From positions 310,001 through 374,000 of the forward strand of contig ONZQ02000010.1 in assembly GCA_900312665.1 (NCBI GenBank): 64,000 bases of DNA. Reading direction: 5' to 3'. Every line of letters starts with the position of its first letter. The stretch's first letter is position 1. The stretch comes from Cephalotrichum gorgonifer (Eukaryota > Ascomycota > Sordariomycetes > Microascales > Microascaceae). Made by a program: the position numbers and the translations under genes. The notes under the pieces are model-generated. The model was given only the letters and a program-made list of their open reading frames with translations. It was not told where the DNA came from and searched no databases. Shown in pieces: positions 34,611-44,401 of this stretch.

Positions 34611-36552
34611 CTACATACTCTCACCGGGAGGGTCCATACCACCCGGTCCACCCTGCCTACCCATCTGCCTGGCCTTGAGCATCTCGTCACATAGGAGGAG
34701 GTTCGACGCAATGCTGGAGCTCGAGGCAATGCAATTCCTTAGCACACGGAAAGAGTCATATACACCCTCGAGTTCAGGGTCCATCGGCTCTCCAGTAGCG
34801 AGGTCGATGCCACAGATGTTACCATCGGCATACTCGTCTTGGAGAGCGGCGACTAGTAATCCACCAAATCAGTAATCATGTCAAGTAGATAGACAAGATG
34901 AATCAATAGAACTTACGGGCATCCTGGATGTCGTGACCGGCGTTCGCGGCCAAGGTCTTGGGGATGATCAAAAGAGCATCGGCGAAGGCGCTAACACCCC
35001 ACTTCGCCTTACCCTTGACCGTCTTGGAGAAGGCATCACTCTTGAGGTGCGCAGCGCAGGCAACGTGGAAGGCTCCGCCACCAAGGATGACGCAGTCGTC
35101 GACGATGGCGTTGTAGACGCTCCTCAGGCCGTCACGGACAGCGTCGGAGACCTGGGCGATGGTGTGCTGGTTGGGGCCCTTGATGAGGAGGGTCACGGAC
35201 TTGGGGTCCTTGACCTCCTCGATGAAGGTGAACTTCTCCTCGCCTAGGGTCTGCTCGTACACGAGGCCGGCCCAGCCCAGAATGGAGGGGTTAAGGTCCT
35301 CGGCGCTGTTCTGCGCCACGCCGCCGCACACGAGCTGAAGCCTCTCCATGTTCCTCCTCTTCGCCCTCCGGAGGGCCAAGATGCCGTTCTTGGCGAGCAC
35401 GTCGAGGGAGAGCGGGTCGATGCCCTTCTGGTTGATGATGACGAAGCTCTTCTTGGGATCGTTTCCGCAGACTTGCTTCTTGAGGTCGACAATCTTCATC
35501 AGCTTGTCGTCGACGAAGCGGCGCTCACTCTCGACGAGCTTGTCGCGCTGCTCGGCGCTGGAGTAGAAGAAGCTAGAGTTGATCTCCGTCTTCTCGTACT
35601 CGAGGCTCAGGTTGAGGGTAAGGATGTATGCGTTCTCTAGCCTCTTGGGCATGTCCGGGTGCCGCGCGCCGTGGTCGAGCGCCAGGCCACGGATGAGCTG
35701 GGTATCGGACGCGGAACGGTGCTGCATCTTCATGATCTCGATCATGTGGAGGTCGGGTTTCGCGCCTGGCTGGCGGATGGCCAGGACGGCGTCGACGATG
35801 TCGGGGGTGAGCTTGGTCGCAAGGCTGGAGTTCAGCTTTGTGGAAAGGGCGGTCCTCGCGACATTGAGGAGGAGCTCCCGGTCGATATCCTTCTCGAGGG
35901 TGAACTTCTCGAGGAACTGCGAGGTTTCGTCAGCGACAGGGGGGCGGGTATTATACAGCATTCCACAATTCATGGCGTAAACTAACCTTGATGGCCTCCC
36001 TCTTCGCAATCTCGAACCCGTCCGTGATGATGCGGGGGTGGAGCCCCTCCGCGATATGCCTCTCAGCCTGCTTCATCAGCTCTCCCACGAGGAGAACCAC
36101 AGAGGTTGTGCCATCTCCGCAAATATCGTCCTGGGCAGTGGCTGCCCGCGCAATCATCACGGCGGTGGGGTTCTTGATCTGCATCTCTCGGAGGAGAACG
36201 TTGCCGTCTTTCGTGAGTTTAATCTGCGGGGGGTCAGTCAAAAGGCCGCCATCGCAAAGATGCCGTCGTCGCCACACACCTGTCCCGCACCGTCGACAAG
36301 CCTGCAGATTCGTTAGTTAGCGCGCGGTACGACTGGGTCGGGGGCCATGCTCACATTTTTATCGTGCCATAGGGCCCGAGGTTGGACTTGAGCACATCTT
36401 GCAATCCCTCGGCCGCGCTGATGTTGACCTGGAGGGCCTCTCCGCGCCTCTATAGGGGAGGATTAGTACATATCCACCAGACGAGGGAGGATGAACGTGG
36501 CGGAACATACGCGGGACTCGGCCTTCGGGTTGAGGAGCTGAGCGGCAGACAT
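34611..36552 (-). CDS. cct6: Chaperonin CCT subunit zeta (TCP-1 zeta)
   Basis: Subunit zeta of the cytosolic CCT/TRiC ring that folds actin and tubulin. Exons: 36552-36511, 36449-36355, 36301-36280, 36223-35987, 35916-34917, 34852-34611, giving 545 aa, the normal length. The 22-nt exon 36301-36280 encodes LVDGAGQ and is needed to rebuild [18 protein letters not shown]. ATPase motifs: [13 protein letters not shown] and, near the end, [13 protein letters not shown]. Apical domain from about residue 190. The last exon gives [25 protein letters not shown] and the tail [13 protein letters not shown]. Five introns, four of them within the first third, the usual pattern for ancient housekeeping genes. 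A second CCT subunit (cct7) lies about 18 kb away on the same strand. Confidence 0.95.
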
Positions 36553-37043
36553 GGTGGTTGAATGATAGCGGGGTGATGGTAGGGAGGTTTCTGTGATGCT
36601 CTCTGGGAGCGAGCTTAGTTAATGTGCTGCCTTGACGTTGGCGGTGGGTATTGTGGTGTTTGGTGCGGGACGGATGGTCACTTTTTTTCTGCCGAGGGGT
36701 TGTGCTTGATACGGAAAGGCGGTGGGGGAATCCATGGGGGGTAGTGCAATAGTGGGTGACTTAAGATTCCGATACTGTATGGGGTAAATTCTGCGTACCC
36801 CTCTATCTAAATGACTGGATGCTTCTAGATGAATGGGCAGCAGATGGGGGGCACGGTCTGGGAGCTATCATCCTCACGTCACTCCATTGCTCCTAGCTAG
36901 ACGGTTTAGTAGAATTGTAAGGGCAGGTACTTGCCTTTGTCGACCCGGACATGCCATATCCCGGGCTTTCAACTCTGACAACACTCGAACCAAACCCCAA
37001 ATATTTCATGAATTCCACTCAAGTTTCATAACCGGATAGCATA
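36553..37043. promoter_or_regulatory. Divergent spacer, cct6 / MYND gene
   Basis: 491 bp between two start codons, holding both promoters. A TCACGTCA, one base from the CRE consensus, lies at 36877-36884. No gene is seen. Confidence 0.5.
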
Positions 37044-40000
37044 ATGCTCGCTCCTCCTGACTTGTACCCCGCCAAAAAGGCGCCGGGTCTGAACAATGTC
37101 CGGGACTCTTACAGACCAGCGGCAAGCCTCACACGATCCATACCTCAGGGCGTTGGAAATTCGGAGATCCTTGTTCTAGGCTCCTCCCAGCTGAAGGATG
37201 TGTTATATACGGCCTACCATGAAAAAGGACTACGTTCGTAAACCGCCAGAATCCCCCAAAAATATCACCCCCAAATAGGTGTGCTAATACTAGATCAGCT
37301 CAGAGAACCGTTCACATCACCTCGGTTGGCTCACTAGAGCTCGACATAGGTAATGCAAAATGCTAACTCTTTTATATCTCTCATCGTGATCGTATGCTAA
37401 TATTTTTTTGACAGTGCTCAGTGTCGTATTCTTGACTCTTGTCCACAAACTTGGAGCAAAGGTAAATGAGACCGGTCTTGACAGCTTATGGGAGATCATC
37501 GGCCTTCCCTTCATTGGGAAGAAAGCCCACGATACTATTCTTGAGCACCTTCAAGACCTAGTTACTGCTACTGAGTCACTTGACACATGGATATCTCGTC
37601 CCTACGGTATGGCCGTCCGTTTTGAGGATGAAGGCACCCTCGGTTCAGTCAGGAATTATCTTACTACCATCGTTTCCGACTATAAATCGAGCCCAGAAGC
37701 AGAGCGTCAAGTCATTGTGCCGAACCTGAACGAGTTCTCCCAGCACGATGAGGTGAATCGCTTCGCCACGTCCTCCTCCCCGTTGGCGCAGCAGGCAAAG
37801 GTCGACATCTGGGAGTCTACGAGCGAGTTTTTCACAACCGGAGCCTTTCCCGAGTCCGCGAAAGGGAAACTTCCAAACCCACTTTACGTTGCCGGTGGCG
37901 ATGGAATTATAATGCCGGAGAACCCGCTCATGGGATTCCATCTGGCAACTAGCTACACGGCACTTACCGAGTTGTCGCCACTCCGCCCCGAGCTCTCTAC
38001 TGCTTCAGATGGACATAAAGCGTTGGCCTCAGCCAAACTTCAGTTTACCGAGTGGGCTCATGCCCTGTGCGAGCAGCTTGGCTCGTCACTGACAATTAGC
38101 TTTGTCTTGGCCGACCCCCTTGCCTACTGCGACTCGGTCCAGCGTCTCGTGGCTGGGGAGCAGCGCCCCGGCTCTTACAGGATGCAGAACTCGGCCGAAC
38201 CTCTCCGCCTTGTCTCTGGCTCCGTCAAGGAGTTCGATACTATTGAAGCCTCAAACGCCACCGGAAACAGGATACGTACCCTTCTAACGCTTGCGTCGGC
38301 CACAGCATTGTTGAAGGACAAGCCGTGGGCCACCATTTACACCGAGTTCAACATACGAATGGGCGAGATGAGAGAAAATCCCCTGGAAGATATTCTCTTC
38401 CTGGACACCCCCCTCATGTCATTGCTACTCGGAGTCAATGCCGCCGAGATTGCTGCCAACTCCAGCTCCGCGTCCATTGTCGACGACGTTCTACTTGGCG
38501 TGGAGGATAACGTCCCTGTTGGCAACCAGACGAGCTCTATTTACTACCGCCTTTCCTGGAAACACAACCATTTCGTTGCGGGACATCCGTCGGCGGATAC
38601 CTTAACTATGCCAGTCGAGAAGCTTGTTGATCTCCTAGTTGAACTGGACCACAAGATGTACCACATGGACGATATGCGGTATGGGGAGGCTGTTCGAATT
38701 AGAGCCACCTCTCCACTATACCGTCTTGGCCTCCTCGTGCCACTCATAAAGGCAGCGTCTCGGAATATTCAGTTCCCTGTTGCGGAGGCGTGCAGCAAGT
38801 TGCTCGATACCGTCAACAAGGAGCCGAAGAGAGCTGGGATAGCCGAGGAGCTCCACGAGCTTACGCTACAGCTACATATGCGGGGACTTTACTCGGCTTC
38901 TTACCTCGCCGACCCTGTTTCGCCAAACTCTAGAGAAACACAGGCGGCAGCCGTTCCGACAGTGGCAGCGATTAGCGTGATCTTGGACGACTTCGGGTCA
39001 CTTGAGTCTTTCTTCCAGGTTGAGGGACTTGACCGCAAGGCCCTGACCTTTGAAGCACGAGTCCTCCACAGTAAGGGGAAGATTGAGATTTTCAGGGACT
39101 TGCAGTTCTCCACGGGGAGCTCGGTCGAAATAACTGGGCCACAAAACCTGAGCGGCTTCGCAGAGAAGGGCCTGGTGATAAACAAGGTCGGAGGCAAAGA
39201 CGACAAGAAGCTAGTAGTGCTCTCCTTCTGGGTACCGATAGCTCTTCTAGTCAACGAGGACGTCGAGTTTCAGTTGGTTGGAATTCCATATCCCTCCATC
39301 GACGGAGTATATGGCACTACCCTTCGTAAAGGGAAGTTGGTAGACGAGCTCGCCTCGGAGGATCCACGCTTTATCGTCACGCCCGCTATGCCGTCGTCCG
39401 AAGGGAAAGCGATGGAGTGTAGCCCTGACCCTCCCGTTGGCTCTGGAATTCCGAGCGGACGACCTCTCGGGACGGGCACCAGTGATACCCAAGACCCAGT
39501 CTCACTACAATTTACGGCGGCCGACAAGTCCGGCACCCTTACTGCTCGACAGAACTTCGGTTCAGAACTGGGCAGGAAATTACTTGCCGACAGGGTGCCC
39601 ATTGTCATCAACCAGTCAGATCCCTACTCGCTCAATATTGTGTTCACCGAGGAGAAAGATGCCCATATCTATACCTTGCATTATCCGGCACCAGTGTCAT
39701 CCGTTGGCATCAAGACTCGAGTTGCGAGGACGACGGGGTATCTCGAGGTCATCGCGCCGTTCGCGACCCACGCTGATACCCCAGCCCTCTCAACGTCAAT
39801 ATTCCCCTCGACGCAGAGCTCGAACGGGGTCCCGGTCCCATTAAACTTGCCCAACTTGAACCTGGACACCCTGCCGGTACTAGACCTCTCGGACGAGGCT
39901 GCGATCAAATGGATAGTGACTCTCACTTCATTCCAGTTCTCCTCAAAGGAAAGACAAGAACGGGAGTCGGCCAACCAGGAGACGGGTATGACACAGTCGA

Positions 40001-40761
40001 GCAGGGTGAACTTCAAGGAATCCCTCTTTGCCATGTTCATGACGGCCACGGGCCTCCAGGGTGGCCAGACCGGATTGTTTGTGCTCAACAAACGAGACGG
40101 AGGGGGCGTGCAAATGCTCATCCTCGTCTCGGCGGTCCGTCTTGACTGCGCGTCCAGCTCTGTTGTTATTGATGCGGCAGTGATACCGCTCACGGAAGAA
40201 ATGCTCAAAAATCCGAAGATAGAAGAGTTCCTCCTTCTCCTTCGCACCCTCGAGATCTGCAGTCTCGATGTCGACGAGGAGGAACTAAAGGTCTGGAAAT
40301 CGGTCCTCCCGGCGTTATCGGAACGCTGCCGCACATGGGAACATCTTCCATCCTGCGAATACAAGAAAGAGGGAGCCACGGCCCCCCTGAGCGTGAAGCC
40401 AGGCGACCCTGTGCTCTGCAGTTGCGGAAAAGGTCAGATACCTGAGTCCTTCATAGGTATACCGGACTGGGAGGAGGCCGCGTCGAAGGAGGCGATACGC
40501 GTGGCGATCAGTCCCGCCTTTGCGTGTCCCCTGGTCGAGCGGACGGTTGACTTTGGGCCTATCATGCCACGTGAGAGAGAGGTGACGAGATGCAAGGCTT
40601 GCGCGAAGGAGGAGGGAGACCTGGAGGGAGACGAGAAGCTGAGGAGGTGTACCAGGTGTTTGAAAACTTGGTATTGCTCTCCGGAGTGCCAGAAGAAGGA
40701 TTGGAAGAAGCATCGGTTCGAGTGTAAGGAGGCAAACTCGGCGGAGGAGGAGACAAGTTAA
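37044..40761 (+). CDS. DUF4470 and MYND zinc-finger protein
   Basis: Large fungal protein with an N-terminal DUF4470-like region and a C-terminal MYND finger; members are probably protein-interaction or chromatin-related factors of unknown role. Exons: 37044-37233, 37299-37349, 37415-40761, giving 1195 aa. N-terminus: LYPAKKAPG, then ILVLGSSQLKDVLYT (pattern ILLLGCGDxRNxLxT with the Cys and Asp replaced), joined by a 51-nt exon to VHITSVGSLELDI. The 37299 acceptor is preferred because the one six bases upstream brings an in-frame stop. MYND at about 1139-1185: CKAC, CTRC, YCSPECQKKDWKKHRFEC; the first two pairs are separated by an unusually long charged loop. The long middle shows no domain I can name. 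Possible AATAAA at 40877. Confidence 0.8.
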
Positions 40762-40876
40762 GCGGGGCATAGGGGGCAACGTAGAAGAGGACAACCACGC
40801 ATGAATGGGGCACGGGGAACTTAAGTTACACCTCTCATCTGGCTAAAGTTTTATATACGACGTCACGCACAGCACA

Positions 40877-40882
40877 AATAAA
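40877..40882 (+). terminator. Candidate polyadenylation signal of the MYND gene
   Basis: AATAAA 116 bp downstream of the stop codon, in AC-rich sequence. Confidence 0.35.
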
Positions 40883-41209
40883 CTACGAAGACATTCTCAA
40901 TTCCAAGTTTCTTTGCATTCCCATACTCTATTGCTATCACCTCCCCCCTTCACTCACCGAAAAGGAAAACAATCCCGAAAGACAATTCCAGAAACGAAAC
41001 GGGCCAGGATCTGTGTAAGAGGCCCGGGTTCTCCCAGGCCAAGGTCTCAGCTCTTCATTCCTCGCATGCCTTTCCTTCCCTTTCCCCCAAACCACCGTCG
41101 CTAAATGACCAAAGACCAAAGACCAAGGACGAAAAGATCAAAAAAAAAATACCAGAAAGCAATAGCCGAACAAATAACCCCATATCCCTCCATCCCACCG
41201 CCCCAATGA

Positions 41210-41230
41210 CACACACACACTCTCTCTCTC
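41210..41230. repeat. AC/TC dinucleotide tract
   Basis: A run of AC units followed directly by TC units in the 3' flank of ace2; a simple compound microsatellite. Confidence 0.7.
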
Positions 41231-41767
41231 CAGAGGATAGAAAGACGAACCCGCAAAATCCGGATCCGAGTCTCCTAAAGAAACGAAGATGGAAGAACCG
41301 CAAAACTCGCCCCCTCGCCTCCCCGCCGCTCGACCCATATCGTACAGAGACTGAACGCAAGCCCCGCCGAGACTTCGTCTTCTGAAAATGAACGCTGCGG
41401 AAGTGTCAGGTTGTAGGTGAGGATCCTGGCGATTAGTGCGGAATAGAAAAAGTAGGCGCAACAGGAACATTAAAGCAAGCTCCTTTCCCTCCCCAAACTC
41501 GGAGTACGGTCAGGCAGAAAGCAAGGAGCCGAAAAGTTCGAGAGAGAGACGAACGACATGTCGTGGAGAAGGGCCCGAAACATTGTCGAACAATCGGCCC
41601 CGTGAAAGAAACAAACATCAGGGCGAGATTAATGGGCGCGCGCGCGTAAATCGTACACATCGAACCGAGCCGAACGAAACCAAGGACAAAAGTTCCGAAA
41701 CTCCGCACAAAAAAAAAGGAACACTCATTGACGAAGACCGAACTCTTGTTCTCCCCCTTTTCTCTCC

Positions 41768-44401
41768 TCAGTTCGGTCCGAAGAACATGTCGTTCTCCGC
41801 GTTCATCATGCTGACCGCGAACTCCTCGTCGAACTTGCTCACGCCGTACATCGAGGGGTCCCTCTCCAGGTGGAGGAGGCGCTCGTCGTGAGTGAAAGCC
41901 TTGAGGAGCATCTCTTCGTCTTGGTCGTCTCCTATCATCAGGGAGGCGGGTATGGTCTGCTGGTGCTGCTGCGGCGGCATGGTGAAGGTGAGGCTCGCGG
42001 CGTCGGAGGAGGACGTGTTGGGCTCCATGTCGAAGAGGCGGCAGGCGGGCGGGGAGGAGGACTGGGAGAGCTCGGGCGGCTCGGCGAAGTGGCTCATGGT
42101 CGACTTGGCCGGGGACGAGGGCTGCGGGGGCAGCGCCGGCGCGGACGGGTCCATGATGGCCTCGGGAGAGACGTACGAGTGCGGGCTCTCGGGGGAGTTT
42201 GCGTACTGAGCGAGGTTGACATTCTCGGCGCCGCCGACGCCGACGCCGACGCCGACGCCCATCTGTCCCATCTGTCCCATCTGCCCCATCTGCCCCATGA
42301 CGGGCGCCACGCCGTTGATGGTTGCGCCGTCTATGGAGACGTGCATGAGGTCGAAGCCGGAGTGGTGTCCCATCATGTCGAACTCGTTGTTGTTCCGCGG
42401 CGACGCGGGCCCGTCCGAGCTGAGGTCGGAGTACCCGGACATCGAGGATGTCACGGAGCTGATGCTCAGGTTCTTCTTCCTCGAGCGGGACGCCTTGTCG
42501 ACCCTGTCGTCCATGTCCGGGCGGTGCTTCCTCGGCCTCCCCCTCTTGACGACCTTCCTCACGATTCCGTCGAAGGCGCCCACGCACATGCCCCTCTGCC
42601 GGTGCCTCGTCAGCGCGTCGTGCCTCGCGAAGCTGTTCCCGCACTCGCACGGGTACGGCTTGACGCCCGTGTGGATCTTGGCGTGCCGCTTGAGGTCGTG
42701 CTGGCGCACGAAGCACTTCTGGCACGACGGGCACTGGTACTGCCGGTCGTTGAGGTGCGTCTGCACGTGCGACTTGATGTTCTCCTTGCGGCCAAAGCGC
42801 TTGCCGCACCCGTCGAAGAGGCAGAGCCACTTGTTGTCCGACGGGTCCGGGCCCCGGATGTAGGTGGCGATGTCGTCGATCGTGATGCCCGTCTCCGTGC
42901 GGGTCTCCTCGATGATGATGCTGGATATCGACGCGGCGCTGGCGATGCTGGCCAGGGAGTCCGTGCGGCGGTGGTGGCCGGAGCGCTTCGGGGAGGGCGG
43001 CTGCGAGATGGAGTCGTGGGGGCGGAGGTCGGGGAGGTTGTCGAATGGTGTGGTGGTGGCGGTGTGCGGGTTCAGTGCGTCGTTCACATCCTCGTAGCCT
43101 TCACGAAGCTTCATAAACTCCGAGCTGAACTGGTTCATGTCCATGAAGTTGGTGTTGGGCTGGATAGGCATCGCGTCAAAGGAGGAGGGCATGGTGTTGG
43201 ATCGCTGGGGCATGGCCGCGGGTGCTTGTGCTTGTGCTTGTACGGGCGCGGGCGCGGGTGCGATGGGTTGGTGGTGCCTTTGCTGCTGAGGCGCCTGCTC
43301 TGCTTGTCTGCGCATGTCATCGAACACCGTCTGCCCAGGCTGGCGTGACCGCCTGGTCGGCTTGATCGTCTCCTCCATCGACTCATCATACCCGTCGGAG
43401 AAGCGGGACGGCCGTTGCTCATCTTCCTCCTTCAATCCACCGGTCGTTTCCGTTTGTCTTGCCGAAAGACAATCTGCCATCAAGTCAGTGCTGGGCCCAT
43501 GAGGTTCTCCAGGAGCAACTGGGTTCTCACCATTTGCATTCTGGTTAGGGGGTGTGCCAGGCCGCTGGGACGCTTCGCTGAGATCCTCAAACTTGCTAAC
43601 GCGGTCCATTATGCCGTTACTTATCCTCCTCGAGGTCCGCCTGATGGTAGTCGCCTCTCCCTCAGAGGTCCATCCCTGCGCCGGCCCCGAGCCTTCGGGG
43701 AACTCCATATAGGTCGGGGTCGACATGGTGCTGCCGGCGCCGTACATCTCGTTAGCCGATGCCATGGCGTTGGCGAAGTTGGCGCGGTTCTTCTGCATAA
43801 CGAGGTACTGATCGAAGGGGATGGCGTTCGGGTCGAAGCACTGGTCGAATCTCTGCGCGTTTGGGTCCTCATGCGGTGAGACGAGATAGTTGTCGTGGAT
43901 CATCTCATTCCTGTTGTGGTTGCCGATGTTATTGCTGTGTCGTGGAGCGTTCTGCTGCCCCGTCAAGGGGAACGTGTACTCCTGTGTTGTGCCCGGGCGT
44001 GCCCGTATGCTTTGCTGCTGCGCTTCTCGCAGAACATCGTGCTGCTGCGAACTGTCTGCTAATCCTGTGTTAGTACTCATACTTACCGTACTGAAGTCCC
44101 CCCCCTCAAACCCCACGGGGGCCGTCAGCGGCGTGGTGATGGCCGAGGCCGTCGACCGCTGCCGGACGTGCTGCCGCCGCATGTCGAGGCTCATGCCCCG
44201 TCGGTGGCCTGCTCCGGCCGGGCGGCTCGTGGGCATGTTGCTGTTGGTCGTCGTCGGGGGAGGGTTCTTCATGTTCTTCACCGTGTCGAAGCCTGTCGGA
44301 GTCGAGTTCTGTCGTCGGTGTTGCCTCCTCCGCTGGGCGATGGTCGGCATCACGGCTGGCGTCGTCGCCTGGTGAAGGTTTGTGGATGGATTTGACAGCA
44401 T
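41768..44401 (-). CDS. ace2: ACE2/SWI5-like C2H2 zinc-finger transcription factor
   Basis: C2H2 regulator resembling yeast Ace2/Swi5, which drive daughter-cell separation and cell-wall genes. One open frame, 877 aa from the ATG at 44401. Fingers at about 527-610: CLFDGCGKRFGRKENIKSH, CPSCQKCFVRQHDLKRHAKIH, CECGNSFARHDALTRH followed by QRGMC; the basic tail KRGRPRKHRP could be a nuclear signal. Long disordered N-terminus rich in Gln, Pro, Ser, with polyserine and Q/A/P stretches; C-terminus with MGQ and VG tandem repeats and an acidic end. An in-frame 42-nt segment at 44085-44044 has all intron signals and might be spliced out. Upstream lies a 3.3-kb gene-free region. The subfamily is clear from the fingers; targets are not known. 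Confidence 0.88.
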   Translation of the reverse strand: MLSNPSTNLHQATTPAVMPTIAQRRRQHRRQNSTPTGFDTVKNMKNPPPTTTNSNMPTSRPAGAGHRRGMSLDMRRQHVRQRSTASAITTPLTAPVGFEGGDFSTVSMSTNTGLADSSQQHDVLREAQQQSIRARPGTTQEYTFPLTGQQNAPRHSNNIGNHNRNEMIHDNYLVSPHEDPNAQRFDQCFDPNAIPFDQYLVMQKNRANFANAMASANEMYGAGSTMSTPTYMEFPEGSGPAQGWTSEGEATTIRRTSRRISNGIMDRVSKFEDLSEASQRPGTPPNQNANGENPVAPGEPHGPSTDLMADCLSARQTETTGGLKEEDEQRPSRFSDGYDESMEETIKPTRRSRQPGQTVFDDMRRQAEQAPQQQRHHQPIAPAPAPVQAQAQAPAAMPQRSNTMPSSFDAMPIQPNTNFMDMNQFSSEFMKLREGYEDVNDALNPHTATTTPFDNLPDLRPHDSISQPPSPKRSGHHRRTDSLASIASAASISSIIIEETRTETGITIDDIATYIRGPDPSDNKWLCLFDGCGKRFGRKENIKSHVQTHLNDRQYQCPSCQKCFVRQHDLKRHAKIHTGVKPYPCECGNSFARHDALTRHRQRGMCVGAFDGIVRKVVKRGRPRKHRPDMDDRVDKASRSRKKNLSISSVTSSMSGYSDLSSDGPASPRNNNEFDMMGHHSGFDLMHVSIDGATINGVAPVMGQMGQMGQMGQMGVGVGVGVGGAENVNLAQYANSPESPHSYVSPEAIMDPSAPALPPQPSSPAKSTMSHFAEPPELSQSSSPPACRLFDMEPNTSSSDAASLTFTMPPQQHQQTIPASLMIGDDQDEEMLLKAFTHDERLLHLERDPSMYGVSKFDEEFAVSMMNAENDMFFGPN
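42237..42298. repeat. ace2: In-frame short tandem repeats (MGQ and VG) in ace2
   Basis: GCCGAC units (reading VG on the minus strand) at about 42237-42258, followed by near-identical 9-bp units (reading MGQ) to about 42298. Both are in frame in the disordered C-terminal part. Such repeats often vary in length among strains. Confidence 0.8.

Larger units (their letters stand above)
40762..41767. other. Convergent spacer, MYND gene / ace2
   Basis: 1.0 kb of 3' flank. Contains a candidate AATAAA at 40877-40882, an AC-then-TC dinucleotide tract at about 41210-41230, and a short alternating CG run near 41640. A long minus-strand frame through here is only the read-through of a shadow frame in ace2. 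Confidence 0.5.

Noticed and set aside
41433..42830. 465-codon open frame on the minus strand
   Set aside because: Alternative frame inside ace2 running into its 3' flank; the other frame carries perfect zinc fingers.
41870..43348. 492-codon open frame on the + strand
   Set aside because: Antisense shadow of the ace2 coding region; Val/Gly/Arg/His-rich, low complexity, no motif.
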